DNA of 64,000 nt from an uncultured delta proteobacterium (GTDB taxonomy: Bacteria; Myxococcota; Myxococcia; Myxococcales; 40CM-4-68-19), in contig CAIWCD010000014.1 of NCBI GenBank assembly GCA_903911145.1, positions 186,001-250,000 of the forward strand. Reading direction: 5' to 3'. Within the stretch, counting starts at the first letter, position 1. Each line of letters begins with the position of its first letter. The position numbers and the translations under genes are program-made. This document shows, one piece after another, positions 8,485 to 16,569 of the stretch. Under the pieces are notes generated by a model. The model was not told the origin of the DNA and did no database searches. It saw nothing but the letters and a program-made list of their open reading frames with translations.

Positions 8485-9608
8485 TATAGAACCTCGATCT
8501 CTGCATCAAGCGCGCCAGCGGCCTGCAGCGCCTGGAGGATGGCGATCAGATCGCGCGGTGTGGCGCCGAGGCTGCCGAGCGCGCGCACCAGCTCGTCGAC
8601 CGTGGTGGTCGCGGGAACGCCGATCGGCCTGCCGGGCGCTTCGGTGGCGGTCACCTGCGCGACCTCGGCTCGCACAGTCCGGCCCGTGGTGAACGGATTG
8701 GGCTGAGAGACCAGCGGCTGGCTGGCGATATTCACTGTCAGGCCGCCATGCGCGACCATCGCGGGGCGCAGCCGGACGTGCTCGCCCGCCACGACTGTGC
8801 CCGTGCGCTCGCTGACCACCACCTTCGCGTGCTCATCCGATTCGACTTCGAGCGTTTCGATCTGGGCGAGCAGGGTGACTGCGTCGAGTGGCGTCTTGGG
8901 CTTGATCTCGACCGCGGCGGGATCGAGAGCACGCGCAGTGCCGTCGCCGAGCTTGCCGCTGACCACTGTGGCGATGCGGCTCGCCGTCGTCGCGTCGGGG
9001 TGGCGCAGCTCGAGGATGATCGGGCCCGCGGCAAGATCGACCGAGACTTCCCGTTCAACCGCCGCGCCGTCGGGAACACGGCCCGAGTTGGGCTGGTTCT
9101 TTCTCGACGAGGAGCCGGCCGAGCCTGCTTCGTATCCGCCGACCTGCACGGGACCTTGCGCGACTGCGTAGACCTGTCCGTCGGGGCCGGTGAGCGGCGT
9201 GATCAGGAGGACGCCGCCTGCGAGCGAGCGCGCGTCTCCGAGCGATGCGACAGAGACATCGATGCGCGTGCCGGGCCGAGCGAAGGTCTGCAGGCGCGCG
9301 GTCACCATCACCGCCGCGACGTTGCGCACGCGAATATCCTTGCTCGAGAGCCGTGTGCCGAATCGTCCGAGCATGCCGGCGAGGGCCTGCTGGGTGAAGC
9401 CCGTCTGCTCCGTGTCTCCGCTGCCGTTCAAGCCGACGACGAGGCCGTAGCCGAACAGCTCGTTCGAGCGCACGCCCTGCACATCGACGAGATCCTTCAG
9501 GCGAGCCGTCGCGCCCGCGTGCACCGCTGGCGACGCGATGATCGACAGTGAGAGCAGCGCTGCGAGGCCGCGGAAGGAGTGGGTCGTGAAGCTCGAAGTC
9601 TTGCGCAT
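8484..9608 (-). CDS. flgI: Flagellar P-ring protein FlgI
   Basis: FlgI builds the P ring around the rod in the peptidoglycan layer. The 374-residue precursor has a cleavable signal peptide (MRKTSSFTTH then hydrophobic to SPAVHAGA) and the P-ring start RLKDLVDVQGVRSNELFGYG, then GLNGSGD. LPLT-type strands and the C-terminal LGATPRDLIAILQALQAAGA are also present. I use the ATG at 9608, six bases after GGAG, because it leaves a normal signal peptide; the longer frame would add eight residues ahead of it. It lies 11 bases after flgH. Confidence 0.96.
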   Translation of the reverse strand: MRKTSSFTTHSFRGLAALLSLSIIASPAVHAGATARLKDLVDVQGVRSNELFGYGLVVGLNGSGDTEQTGFTQQALAGMLGRFGTRLSSKDIRVRNVAAVMVTARLQTFARPGTRIDVSVASLGDARSLAGGVLLITPLTGPDGQVYAVAQGPVQVGGYEAGSAGSSSRKNQPNSGRVPDGAAVEREVSVDLAAGPIILELRHPDATTASRIATVVSGKLGDGTARALDPAAVEIKPKTPLDAVTLLAQIETLEVESDEHAKVVVSERTGTVVAGEHVRLRPAMVAHGGLTVNIASQPLVSQPNPFTTGRTVRAEVAQVTATEAPGRPIGVPATTTVDELVRALGSLGATPRDLIAILQALQAAGALDAEIEVL

Positions 9609-9619
9609 GTCACGCTCCA

Positions 9620-10336
9620 CTAGAAGGGCCACAGCCAGCCGAGGTGCCGTGCGAACCAGCCCTGGCGCTGGTTGTCGGAGAGATCTCCGCGGCCAGTGAA
9701 CTCAATCTCAGCATCTGCAACTTGTGTGCTCTTGATCGAGTTGTCCTGCTCGATGTCGATCGGCCGGATGACTCCCGAGATGTAGAAGTGCTGCTCCTCG
9801 CTGTTGACGAGCACGACGCGGTGGCCCTCGATGAAGAGGTTCCCGTTGGGCAGCACCTTGCGGACCAGGCTGGGCACGGTCGCGATGAAATGCTCGCTGC
9901 GGGAGCTCGCGCCGTCGCCGCGGAAGGTCGTGTCGGTGTTCGCCGTCACCCCGACCGAGCCTTCGAATGCGGGGACCGCCTGTCCGGCCTTCTTGAGGAA
10001 TGCGTCGATGGCGATGGTCGCGTCAGATGCGCGCGACAGATCTGTGTTCGAGGTCCGGTTCGCGTCAGCAATCTCTTCGATCTTGATGACGACGAGATCG
10101 TTCTCGCGCAGCGCGCGCGCGTCGGTGAAGAGCATCGATGCGGCGCGGCCGTCGCGCCAGAGGCTGCCAGGCGAGGACTGCTCGACGCTCTTGGTGTCCA
10201 TCGGCGGGAGCTGGTAGTCGCGATGTTTCTCGGGCGCCGAAATGATGTGCGGCGCCGCGCAGGATGCCGTGACTGCAGCGAGCAGACCCGCGCCCAGCAA
10301 GGCCTTGCGGTGGATCGTCGCCGTTCTCGCGCTCAT
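9620..10336 (-). CDS. flgH: Flagellar L-ring lipoprotein FlgH
   Basis: FlgH forms the outer-membrane L ring. The 238-residue precursor carries a lipoprotein signal with the lipobox VTAS-C at Cys26. The conserved body reads SLWRDGRAASMLFTDARALR, the classic FlgH pattern (SL(W/F)...LF.D.RA...D), then NDLVVIKIEE and, near the C-terminus, NGNLFIEGHRVVLVNSEEQH and FYISGVIRP. It overlaps flgA by four bases (ATGA), showing translational coupling. Confidence 0.96.
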   Translation of the reverse strand: MSARTATIHRKALLGAGLLAAVTASCAAPHIISAPEKHRDYQLPPMDTKSVEQSSPGSLWRDGRAASMLFTDARALRENDLVVIKIEEIADANRTSNTDLSRASDATIAIDAFLKKAGQAVPAFEGSVGVTANTDTTFRGDGASSRSEHFIATVPSLVRKVLPNGNLFIEGHRVVLVNSEEQHFYISGVIRPIDIEQDNSIKSTQVADAEIEFTGRGDLSDNQRQGWFARHLGWLWPF

Positions 10337-11091
10337 GGGGCCTCCACGAGGATGACGCCGTTTTCAAAGCGCCCCTCGACGCGCTTGCCCGACGCCACCG
10401 TGGCGCAGGCGTGCTCGATGCCGCTCGAGTCGTTGCAGCGGGAGATGAGCCCGTTCTCCTCGAGGGAGAGGGCGCCCGCGCGCAGGATGACGCGCACGGG
10501 ATTGCCAGGCGTGAGGCCGGGCGTCCGGAAAAGCTGCGGGTCGACCAGCTGGCCTGCGGAGAGCGAGCGACTGGCGACCACGCCGACGGGCAGCGCGGTG
10601 ATCGGCGTCTCGCCATGGGCGATCTCGCGGCGGACCATGCGGACCGCGCCCTCGAGCGGCGTGCCTTCGCGGATCGGCCGCGTCGAGATGAGCGCGTCGG
10701 TGACGACATGCACATCGACGAATGCGTAGGCGCTGCAAGGGCGGCCGTTGTTGCCGCGACCGCTGACCCGCAGCGCGGCTGTGCCGGACGCGACGATCGG
10801 CGCGGAGAGTTCGGCGCTCTCGACCTTGCAACCGCTCACGGCGCGGTAACGCGAGCCCGTGACCTGCGAAGACGGGAAGGGGGCCGCGCGTTGCAGCTCG
10901 TCCGCCACCACAGCGGGCAGCACCTCGACCGCGCCTCGCATCGGCTCGCCGATCGCGACGATCTTTTGTGTACCAATGATTGGTGTACCAACGATTCGGC
11001 CGGTCGGCTCGCCGGCCCGCGCAGGCGTCGCGCAGAAGAGCGCGATCCCAGCGACGACCAGCGTGACGACGATGGAGTGTTTCGCGCGCAT
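10333..11091 (-). CDS. flgA: P-ring assembly chaperone FlgA
   Basis: FlgA is a periplasmic protein needed for P-ring assembly. The 252-residue precursor has a signal peptide (to about Ala26), an N-terminal region with a Cys, and the SAF-type C-terminal domain: LISTRPIREGTPLEGAVRMV, then LSAGQLVDPQLFRTPGLTPG and NPVRVILRAGALSLEENGL. These match the family's RPI..G..l...dl and pG..V.v......v. Near residues 32-44 the reading frame contains two copies of a 15-bp repeat (IVGTP-IIGTQ), described separately. Only three bases separate it from the flgG stop codon, so it is in the flgFGAHI unit. Confidence 0.9.
   Translation of the reverse strand: MRAKHSIVVTLVVAGIALFCATPARAGEPTGRIVGTPIIGTQKIVAIGEPMRGAVEVLPAVVADELQRAAPFPSSQVTGSRYRAVSGCKVESAELSAPIVASGTAALRVSGRGNNGRPCSAYAFVDVHVVTDALISTRPIREGTPLEGAVRMVRREIAHGETPITALPVGVVASRSLSAGQLVDPQLFRTPGLTPGNPVRVILRAGALSLEENGLISRCNDSSGIEHACATVASGKRVEGRFENGVILVEAP
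10961..10996. repeat. 15-bp AT-rich repeat, two copies, inside flgA
   Basis: Plus-strand units ATCTTTTGTGTACCA and ATGATTGGTGTACCA lie in tandem, followed by the start of a third (ACGATTCGG). The same unit recurs between flgD and flgE and inside mutL. Being 15 bp long it keeps the flgA frame open. It is much richer in A+T than the gene around it. Confidence 0.6.
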
Positions 11092-11094
11092 TCG

Positions 11095-11880
11095 CTACCT
11101 CAGTGACGTCAGCTTCTGGAGCATCTCGTTGCCGGCTTCGACGACCTTCGAGTTCAGTTCGTAGGCGCGCTGGGTGGTGATCATGTCGATCATCTCGTCC
11201 ACCGCTGTGACATTCGAGCCCTCGGTGTAACCCTGCGCGAGCGTGCCCGCGTTCTGGTCGCCCGGCTTGAGGTTGAGCGGATCGCCCGAGGCCTGCGTCT
11301 GGCCGAGCAGGTTGTTTCCCAGGTTGGTGAGGCCCGCCGGATTCACGAACGTCGAGAGCTCGATGGTGCCGAGCTCCTGCGGCGTCGAAGTGCCGGCGAC
11401 CTGCGCCGTGACCGTTCCATCGCCGGCGATCGTCAGCTGCGTCGTCCCTGCGGGAACGTTGATGCCAGGCTGGAGGATCTCGCCGTGCTGCGTGACCATC
11501 TTGCCGGTCGCGTCGACGCGAAAGTTTCCCGCGCGGGTGAAGGCCATCGTGCCGTTCGGCTGCTGGACGCGGAAGAAGCCGTCGCCCTGGATCGCGACGT
11601 CGGTCTGGTTGTTCGTGTTCGTCAGGTCTCCCTGCTTCATCGAGCGGGACGTCGCCGCCGAGCGCACGCCGAGGCCGACCTGCAGCGCGACCGGCTGCGA
11701 TCCTCCCTGCGGACTCGGCCCCTGCGAGGCGTGCATCGTCTCCGAGAGCAGATCTTCGAACTCGGCGCGCTCCTTCTTGAACCCGATCGTCCCCGCGTTG
11801 GCGAGGTTGTTCGAGATCACGTCCATCTTCAATTCTTGAGCGGCCATTCCACTGGCGGCAGTGCTGAGTGCTCGAAGCAT
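11095..11880 (-). CDS. flgG: Flagellar distal rod protein FlgG
   Basis: FlgG makes up the distal rod. The 261-residue protein starts MLRALSTAASGMAAQELKMD and continues VISNNLANAGTIGFKKERAE, the rod-protein signature with the FlgG-type FK. The middle has VAIQGDGFFRVQQPNGTMAF and TRAGNFRVD, and the C-terminus is NVTAVDEMIDMITTQRAYEL. The length is the textbook 260 residues. The ATG at 11880 is seven bases after GGAG; the frame is open further upstream but that part overlaps flgF and has no homology. It follows flgF after 32 bases. Confidence 0.97.
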   Translation of the reverse strand: MLRALSTAASGMAAQELKMDVISNNLANAGTIGFKKERAEFEDLLSETMHASQGPSPQGGSQPVALQVGLGVRSAATSRSMKQGDLTNTNNQTDVAIQGDGFFRVQQPNGTMAFTRAGNFRVDATGKMVTQHGEILQPGINVPAGTTQLTIAGDGTVTAQVAGTSTPQELGTIELSTFVNPAGLTNLGNNLLGQTQASGDPLNLKPGDQNAGTLAQGYTEGSNVTAVDEMIDMITTQRAYELNSKVVEAGNEMLQKLTSLR

Positions 11881-11912
11881 CGAAAGTCTCCGTTTCCTAA
11901 GAAGGTCGTGCG

Positions 11913-12623
11913 TCAGCGAACGCGGCCGAGCTGGTTCGAGGTGTCGCCGAGATGTTTGTAGGTCTCGATGGCCTGCATCGAGGAGTCGAAGGAGCGCTGT
12001 GCCGAGACGAGCTCGACCGCGCTGTCGAGGGCCGAGTGATTGCCGGTCTCGACTGATCCGATCGCCAATTTCCCGTCGACAGGAGTGGCAGAGCTCGTTC
12101 CATCGTTCGCGGGCGCGAGCACGCTGGGGCCGAGCCGCTGCGCGTCTCCGTTGATCTGGAAGAGGGCGATGCGGTTCACCTCTCGGCCGTCGGCCATCAC
12201 TTGTCCGGTCGGCGTGATCTGCACCGCAGCATCGCGCGGGACCTGGATCGACTCGCCATTCTGCGAGAGGACTGCGAGGCCTGCCGTGCGCAGCGTCCCG
12301 TCCGCGTCGATCGACATCCGGCCATCGCGCGTGAGTCCGACGGCGCCACCCTGAGATTGGACGCCGATGAACGCGCCGTTCTCGGGGAGCACGTCGAGAG
12401 GATTGCCCGTGTTGGCGACAGGGCCGGGCCGCAGGTCGGGAGTGTTTGCCGTGGCGCTCGCGAAGGCGTACGGGCTGCTCGCCTCGGCGAGCACAGAGGA
12501 GAAGACGGGCGTCGACCCCTTGAATCCCGGGGTCTGCGCGTTCGCCAGGTTGTCGGCGATCGAGTCGAGTTGCGTGGTCCGCGCGCTCGCTCCTGCCATG
12601 CTGACGTAGATGCCGTTCGACAT
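11913..12623 (-). CDS. flgF: Flagellar proximal rod protein FlgF
   Basis: FlgF is a proximal rod subunit. The 236-residue protein starts MSNGIYVSMAGASARTTQLD followed by SIADNLANAQTPGFKGST, matching FlgF (usual start xxxxiYtamsGA...q...l...ANNLAN..T.GFr). The C-terminus NHSALDSAVELVSAQRSFDS is the usual D0 helix. A strong AAAGGAGG lies five bases before the ATG. It is the first gene of the second flagellar unit and carries a sigma-54 promoter candidate 28-42 bases upstream. Confidence 0.94.
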   Translation of the reverse strand: MSNGIYVSMAGASARTTQLDSIADNLANAQTPGFKGSTPVFSSVLAEASSPYAFASATANTPDLRPGPVANTGNPLDVLPENGAFIGVQSQGGAVGLTRDGRMSIDADGTLRTAGLAVLSQNGESIQVPRDAAVQITPTGQVMADGREVNRIALFQINGDAQRLGPSVLAPANDGTSSATPVDGKLAIGSVETGNHSALDSAVELVSAQRSFDSSMQAIETYKHLGDTSNQLGRVR

Positions 12624-12650
12624 TCTGGCCTCCTTTCACCAAGCGATAGA

Positions 12651-12665
12651 GCAAGCCCTTTGCCA
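12651..12665 (-). promoter_or_regulatory. Sigma-54 (-24/-12) promoter of the flgF unit
   Basis: The minus strand reads TGGCAAAGGGCTTGC, matching TGGCAxx-N4-TTGC with the exact spacing between the GG and GC pairs. Transcription would start near 12639, 16 bases before the flgF ATG and just before its AAAGGAGG. A sigma-54 activator gene is present at 39479-40582, and a TGACGTCA palindrome lies about 160 bases upstream. Confidence 0.72.
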
Positions 12666-12798
12666 GCCGCGATCGCGCTCCTCCTGCGCTGCTCGCGCAC
12701 TCGGAACAATCGAGGGGTTTGCGACTGTTGTGCCGTCTGCGCCGCTCTCGAGGTCCCTCTTGCGCCGAGCGCTCCGCGCAGCCCGCAAGCGATTTCAC

Positions 12799-12806
12799 TG
12801 ACGTCA
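12799..12806. promoter_or_regulatory. TGACGTCA palindrome, candidate activator site for flgF
   Basis: An 8-bp perfect palindrome centred about 163 bases upstream of the predicted flgF start point. The same word occurs twice upstream of flgB and once upstream of the sigma-54 activator gene. Distance and company fit an enhancer-binding protein site; no binding evidence exists here. Confidence 0.45.
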
Positions 12807-12911
12807 CACGCATGGCGATCTTCGTGATCATCTGACGCCGCCGCGCTCACGAGAGGTCACATGATCGGGGTGATGCAGTTGCTCTTGATTGGCCACACAG
12901 GCCGGCGGGAG

Positions 12912-12993
12912 CCCGATCTCCAGAGCCGCGCGGAGCCGCGCAGCAAGCCCCAGCGCGGGCTTGCGAGCAGCGAGCACGACTCTGGAGATCGGG
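12912..12993. other. Large composite hairpin upstream of fliJ
   Basis: Outer arms of 14 bp are perfect (CCCGATCTCCAGAG at 12912-12925, complement at 12980-12993). An inner perfect 8-bp stem (GCAAGCCC at 12943-12950, complement at 12957-12964) has a six-base loop. Two GCCGCGC copies lie between the left arms. It is in the 5' leader or promoter region of fliJ and far upstream of flgF. It could be a leader RNA structure, a terminator stopping transcription entering from either side, or a short repeat insertion; no T tract follows it on either strand. Confidence 0.6.
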
Positions 12994-13047
12994 TCCGCGG
13001 CCGATCACCCACTAAAGAGGTCCGCACATTGCACCGATGAGCTGTGC

Positions 13048-13476
13048 ATGAGTGCCATCCACACCAGACTTGATGCGTTCCTCCGCGTCGTCGAACTCGA
13101 TGAGCAGGAGGCGACCGCTGTGCACGCGGGCGCGCTGCGGGAGCTGTTTGCCTCGCGGACCCGCACCGAGGAGATCCGCGACGAGCTTCGGCGTGAACGC
13201 CAGGCGCGCGGTCGGATCGACGAGTGGGTCGTCGTCGAGCTGCAGCAGCAGCGACTCGTCGAAGCTCTGCGCGCGAGCGAGGAGCGCACCAAGCGTGCCG
13301 AGCAGCTCGAGCAGGAGAAACGGCACGAGCTCTCGATTGCGCACCGCAAGGCCGAATCGATTCGCCGCGCCATCGAGCGGCTGCGTGGAGAGCAGGCGCG
13401 CGAGTTGACTCGTAAGGAGATGCAGGAGCTCGACGCGATCGCGATCTCGCGATTCCACCGCTCGGCAACGGGCTAA
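13048..13476 (+). CDS. fliJ: FliJ-like coiled-coil export component
   Basis: FliJ is the central stalk of the FliH-FliI export ATPase and escorts export chaperones. This 142-residue protein is almost entirely one long helical hairpin rich in Arg and Glu. It starts SAIHTRLDAFLRVVELDEQE, like the FliJ start (F.l..lL.lre..E..a), and ends ELTRKEMQELDAIAISRFHR, like the conserved FliJ tail (rkE...lDE......). I use the ATG at 13048, since upstream codons run through the hairpin. It stands alone on the plus strand, away from its usual place after fliI. Identification rests on the two ends and the otherwise missing fliJ, so it is likely but not certain. Confidence 0.62.
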   Translation: MSAIHTRLDAFLRVVELDEQEATAVHAGALRELFASRTRTEEIRDELRRERQARGRIDEWVVVELQQQRLVEALRASEERTKRAEQLEQEKRHELSIAHRKAESIRRAIERLRGEQARELTRKEMQELDAIAISRFHRSATG

Positions 13477-13594
13477 CGGCGCGCCAGAAACTCATCGCGC
13501 CACGACCGGCGAGAAGCGCCACGCGCAGTGAGATTCGCTGCTGCTGGATGAGACTGGAGTGAAGCGTCCTGGCGCGAGGCTTGACGTCGCGCAG

Positions 13595-14320
13595 CTACGC
13601 TGCGTCTTCCTTTTCGCTGCGCTTCTCGTTCAGCGCGCCGCGGAGCAGGGCGACCGCTTCGGCGTGCAGCTGGCAGACGCGCGGCTCGCTCACGCTCAGC
13701 ATGTGCGCGATCTCGCGGTAGGTGCAGCCTTCGACATAGTGAAGGGCAAGCACGGTCTGGAGCCGCTCAGGCAGCGCCGAGATCTTCACGGTCAGCCGCG
13801 CGGCCTCCTGCTTGCGCTGCGTCTGCTCTTCGGGACCTGGCTCGTCGTCGACCTTCGCGACATCGAGATCGAGCTCGGCCAGCGGCATCGCGGCCCCTTC
13901 GATCTCGGCCATCTCCTCGAGCGTCACACCGCACGCGCGCGCGACTTCCGCGTCGTCCGCGGGGCGTCCCTTCTCCTGCGCGAGCTTCTTGCGCGCCTGC
14001 GCGACCGCGTCACTCTTCTCGCGCATGCGCCGCGGAAGGTGATCCATCCGACGCAGCTCATCGAGCATCGCGCCGCGCACGCGATGCTCCGCGAACGTAG
14101 TGAACCGCACACCGCGGCCACCCTCGAAGCGCCGAGCCGCATCGATGAGCCCGAGCGCGCCGACCGACCAGAGATCATCCGCGAGCTGCGGCGCCCCCGC
14201 CTTCGCAGCGATGCGGCGCGCGCAGCGATCGATCATCGCCGCGTGCTCTCGCACGAGAGCGCCGTCGTCGGTCGGTGCCGATCCATAAATGGCGTGGGCT
14301 CGATGCATCGCTGCGCTCAT
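13595..14320 (-). CDS. fliA: Flagellar sigma factor FliA (sigma-28)
   Basis: FliA directs RNA polymerase to late flagellar promoters. The 241-residue protein has region 2 (ADDLWSVGALGLIDAARRFE, then RFTTFAEHRVRGAMLDELRR), the FliA hallmark MDHLPRRMREK, region 3, and region 4 (LPERLQTVLALHYVEGCTYR then EIAHMLSVSEPRVCQLHAEA). It is the last gene of the long unit and overlaps flhG by four bases (ATGA). Its antagonist FlgM is encoded at 7770-8072. The gene converges on fliJ with a 118-base gap in which I see no clear terminator. Confidence 0.96.
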   Translation of the reverse strand: MSAAMHRAHAIYGSAPTDDGALVREHAAMIDRCARRIAAKAGAPQLADDLWSVGALGLIDAARRFEGGRGVRFTTFAEHRVRGAMLDELRRMDHLPRRMREKSDAVAQARKKLAQEKGRPADDAEVARACGVTLEEMAEIEGAAMPLAELDLDVAKVDDEPGPEEQTQRKQEAARLTVKISALPERLQTVLALHYVEGCTYREIAHMLSVSEPRVCQLHAEAVALLRGALNEKRSEKEDAA

Positions 14321-15210
14321 GGGTGGAGAGGGGACTCGCGAAACAGCCGCTGCCAGAGAAACTTGATTCCCCCATCGACCGGCGCCGGGGCCGGCTCGTC
14401 GAACAGCTTCGACGCCACGTTCGCCAGCGCGCGTGTCGAGGGCGAGGCAGGATAGAGCTCGACCAGCGGCCGCTGCGCCATGGCTGCGCGGTGCACATTC
14501 TCGTCGCGCGGGAGATAGCCGACCCAGCGCATGTTCGCAGAGAGGAAACGATCGGTGACCTGCGTGAGCTTGGCGAAGAGGTCGCGCGCCTGCGCCTCGC
14601 CAGAAACCTGGTTCACCACGACGTTGAAGTGGCGCACGCCCGCCTGCTGCACGAGCACCTTGACGGCCGCGTAGGCGTCGGTGAACGAGGTCGGCTCGGG
14701 AGTGACGACGAGCAGCGCCTCCTGCGCGGCGCTCGTAAAGAAGAGCACGTTCTCGCCAATGCCGGCGCCGTTGTCGACGAGCACCAGGTCGAAGCGATCC
14801 TCGAGTTCATCGAGCGCGGTGACGAGCCGGAGCTTCTGCGCATTGTCGAGCCGCGTGAGCCCCTGGATGCCCGAGCCGGCGGGCAGCACGTGAATTCCGT
14901 ACGGACCCTCCGCGAGTATTTGATCGATCGTCTGGGAACCCTCGAGCAGGTGGCCGAGGTGGTAGCGCGGCTTGATGCCGTAGAGGATCTCGACGTTCGC
15001 GAGCCCGAGGTCCGCGTCGATCACCAGCACGCGATGGCCCTTCTTGGCCGCGAGCACGCCGAGGTTCGCGGCGATCTGCGTCTTGCCGACGCCGCCTTTC
15101 CCACTGCAGATGCCGATCACGCGCAGCGGCGGAGGGGTCGCGGCGACCATCTGGCGCAGGCTGCTCGCCTGATCGATGTGCGGTCCCGTCGGGTCTTCAA
15201 ATCCGGTCAT
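14317..15210 (-). CDS. flhG: MinD/ParA-type ATPase FlhG, flagellar number regulator
   Basis: FlhG (FleN, YlxH) limits flagellar number, in balance with FlhF. The 297-residue protein has the deviant Walker A motif SGKGGVGKT at residues 36-44, the switch I region VIDADLGLANVEILYGI, and the family's LVDNGAGIGENVLFFTSAAQ in place of the usual MinD DTPAG. The ATG at 15210 is inside the end of flhF (14-base overlap) and follows a GGAAC ribosome site. A longer frame exists but lacks similarity. The flhF-flhG-fliA order is typical of polar flagellates. Confidence 0.94.
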   Translation of the reverse strand: MTGFEDPTGPHIDQASSLRQMVAATPPPLRVIGICSGKGGVGKTQIAANLGVLAAKKGHRVLVIDADLGLANVEILYGIKPRYHLGHLLEGSQTIDQILAEGPYGIHVLPAGSGIQGLTRLDNAQKLRLVTALDELEDRFDLVLVDNGAGIGENVLFFTSAAQEALLVVTPEPTSFTDAYAAVKVLVQQAGVRHFNVVVNQVSGEAQARDLFAKLTQVTDRFLSANMRWVGYLPRDENVHRAAMAQRPLVELYPASPSTRALANVASKLFDEPAPAPVDGGIKFLWQRLFRESPLHP

Positions 15211-16513
15211 TGTTCCAGCTCCCAAGCACCAGGTCGACGAGGTCGGCCCGGGTGACGGCGTGGATGTCTTCGGGCACTCGTTGCCCATTGCAAACGCAGC
15301 TTACCGGGACACCGAGCCCAGTGGCAGCAGATAGCAAAGCGCCAGGAGCCACTGCTTCGTCAACCTTCGTGATCACAAGTCGGTCCGGACGCAGCGGCGA
15401 GTATCGCTCGGCGATGGCCGCGAGGTCACGCGATCCGCTGGTTGCGCTCGCGACGAGATGCAGCTCCACGTCAGGCACAGAGCGGACGAGCTCGACCTGC
15501 CGCTGCAGCTGATCAGGCGACGAGCGGCCAGCGGTGTCGATGAGGATCAGCTCGCAGCGCGCGCAGCGCTCGATGGCCGCTGCGAGCTCCTTCGCGTTCT
15601 TGGCGACGAAGGCGGGCACGTCCATGATCTCACCGTAACGGGCGAGCTGCTCGCTGGCGCCGATTCGATAGGTGTCGACCGTGATGAGGCCGACGCGGCG
15701 GTTGCCCTCCATCAGGGCGCGTGCGGCGACCTTGGCGAGCGTGGTCGTCTTGCCGACGCCGGTGGGTCCGACGAACGCGAGCGTGTGACGGCCTCCGCGA
15801 AGCCAGGGCGCGCGGTCGGCGGTCAGGCGGTTCGCGAGGGGCGTGCGGATCGCCTCGAGAATCGCGGCCGGCTCCTGCGCCGCTCCGCTCGCGAGGGCTG
15901 CACGAACGAGCAGCGCCGCTGTTGACGCGTCAATTCCATACGACAGAAGCTTGGCGTTTGCTTCTGACGCGGCGGGCGCGAGCTGCGTCTCAGCCCCAGC
16001 ACGTCCCTGGGCAGAGAAGGTGCTGAGCATTGCGCGCGCTTCGTCGAGAGCAGCACGCAGGTCGCGCACCTCGTCGTGCCACTCGCTGAAGCTCCCTCCC
16101 CGTGCGGCCTGGCGCTCACCTGCGCGCTGGGAGGGCAGAGCGAATCCGGGCTCATTGGTGAAAGCCGGCTCCTCGACAGGGGCAGGCGGCGGCGTGTAGC
16201 GCGGCTTCGCCTCAGGCCGCTGAACTGCTGGCGCCCCGCGAGAGTCATACGCTGCAGTGAACGACTGGGTCGAAGGCGGCGGCATCTGCATCTGCGCCGC
16301 AGTGCCACTGCGCGCCGCCTGCTTGCCTGCAGTGGCCGCAGCCTGGGCGTCGTCGAGGGCGGCCATCACCTCGAACTCGGCCTTGCGGAAGAGCGTGCCG
16401 GGAACTTCGCGCGCCTGGAGAATGACCGCGTCGGGACCGAAGGCGCCGCGCACCAGCGCGAGGGCTTCGCGGACGCTCGCTGCTCGGAAGGTGCGGATGG
16501 TCGAGTGACTCAT
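15197..16513 (-). CDS. flhF: SRP-type GTPase FlhF, polar placement factor
   Basis: FlhF recruits early flagellar parts to the cell pole. The 438-residue protein has the N-terminal B domain (IRTFRAASVREALALVRGAF), a long Pro/Ala/Gln-rich linker (about 75-140), the N-domain helices (145-240) and the G domain: G1 GPTGVGKTTT at 249-258, DTYRIGASEQL, DTAGRSSPD and TKVDE. These are the SRP-GTPase motifs in order. It sits between flhA and flhG, 56 bases after flhA. Confidence 0.95.
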   Translation of the reverse strand: MSHSTIRTFRAASVREALALVRGAFGPDAVILQAREVPGTLFRKAEFEVMAALDDAQAAATAGKQAARSGTAAQMQMPPPSTQSFTAAYDSRGAPAVQRPEAKPRYTPPPAPVEEPAFTNEPGFALPSQRAGERQAARGGSFSEWHDEVRDLRAALDEARAMLSTFSAQGRAGAETQLAPAASEANAKLLSYGIDASTAALLVRAALASGAAQEPAAILEAIRTPLANRLTADRAPWLRGGRHTLAFVGPTGVGKTTTLAKVAARALMEGNRRVGLITVDTYRIGASEQLARYGEIMDVPAFVAKNAKELAAAIERCARCELILIDTAGRSSPDQLQRQVELVRSVPDVELHLVASATSGSRDLAAIAERYSPLRPDRLVITKVDEAVAPGALLSAATGLGVPVSCVCNGQRVPEDIHAVTRADLVDLVLGSWNNDRI

Positions 16514-16569
16514 CGTCTTGTTCTCCCAATCAATGCGTTACCGAAAGTTGGAACGGTTCGCCAGTTTCG

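Larger units (their letters stand above)
12624..13047. other. Control region between flgF and fliJ (divergent)
   Basis: These 424 bases hold no gene that I can support. They contain, from left to right, the flgF ribosome site (12629-12636), a sigma-54 promoter candidate reading left (12651-12665), a TGACGTCA palindrome (12799-12806) and a large composite hairpin (12912-12993). The stretch from 12667 to 12798 shows nothing I can name. Confidence 0.7.

Noticed and set aside
11104-11111. TGACGTCA at the end of flgG, ahead of flgA
   Set aside because: It is within coding sequence (Leu-Thr-Ser codons), no sigma-54 element follows, and flgA is only a few bases downstream of flgG; probably chance.
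11880-12831. An N-terminal extension of flgG by about 317 codons
   Set aside because: It overlaps flgF out of frame and even the sigma-54 promoter; flgG is complete from 11880.
13014-13040. A sigma-28-like promoter (TAAAGAGG ... ACCGATGA) in front of fliJ
   Set aside because: The spacing is one base too long and initiation would fall only a base or two before the ATG; too weak to list.
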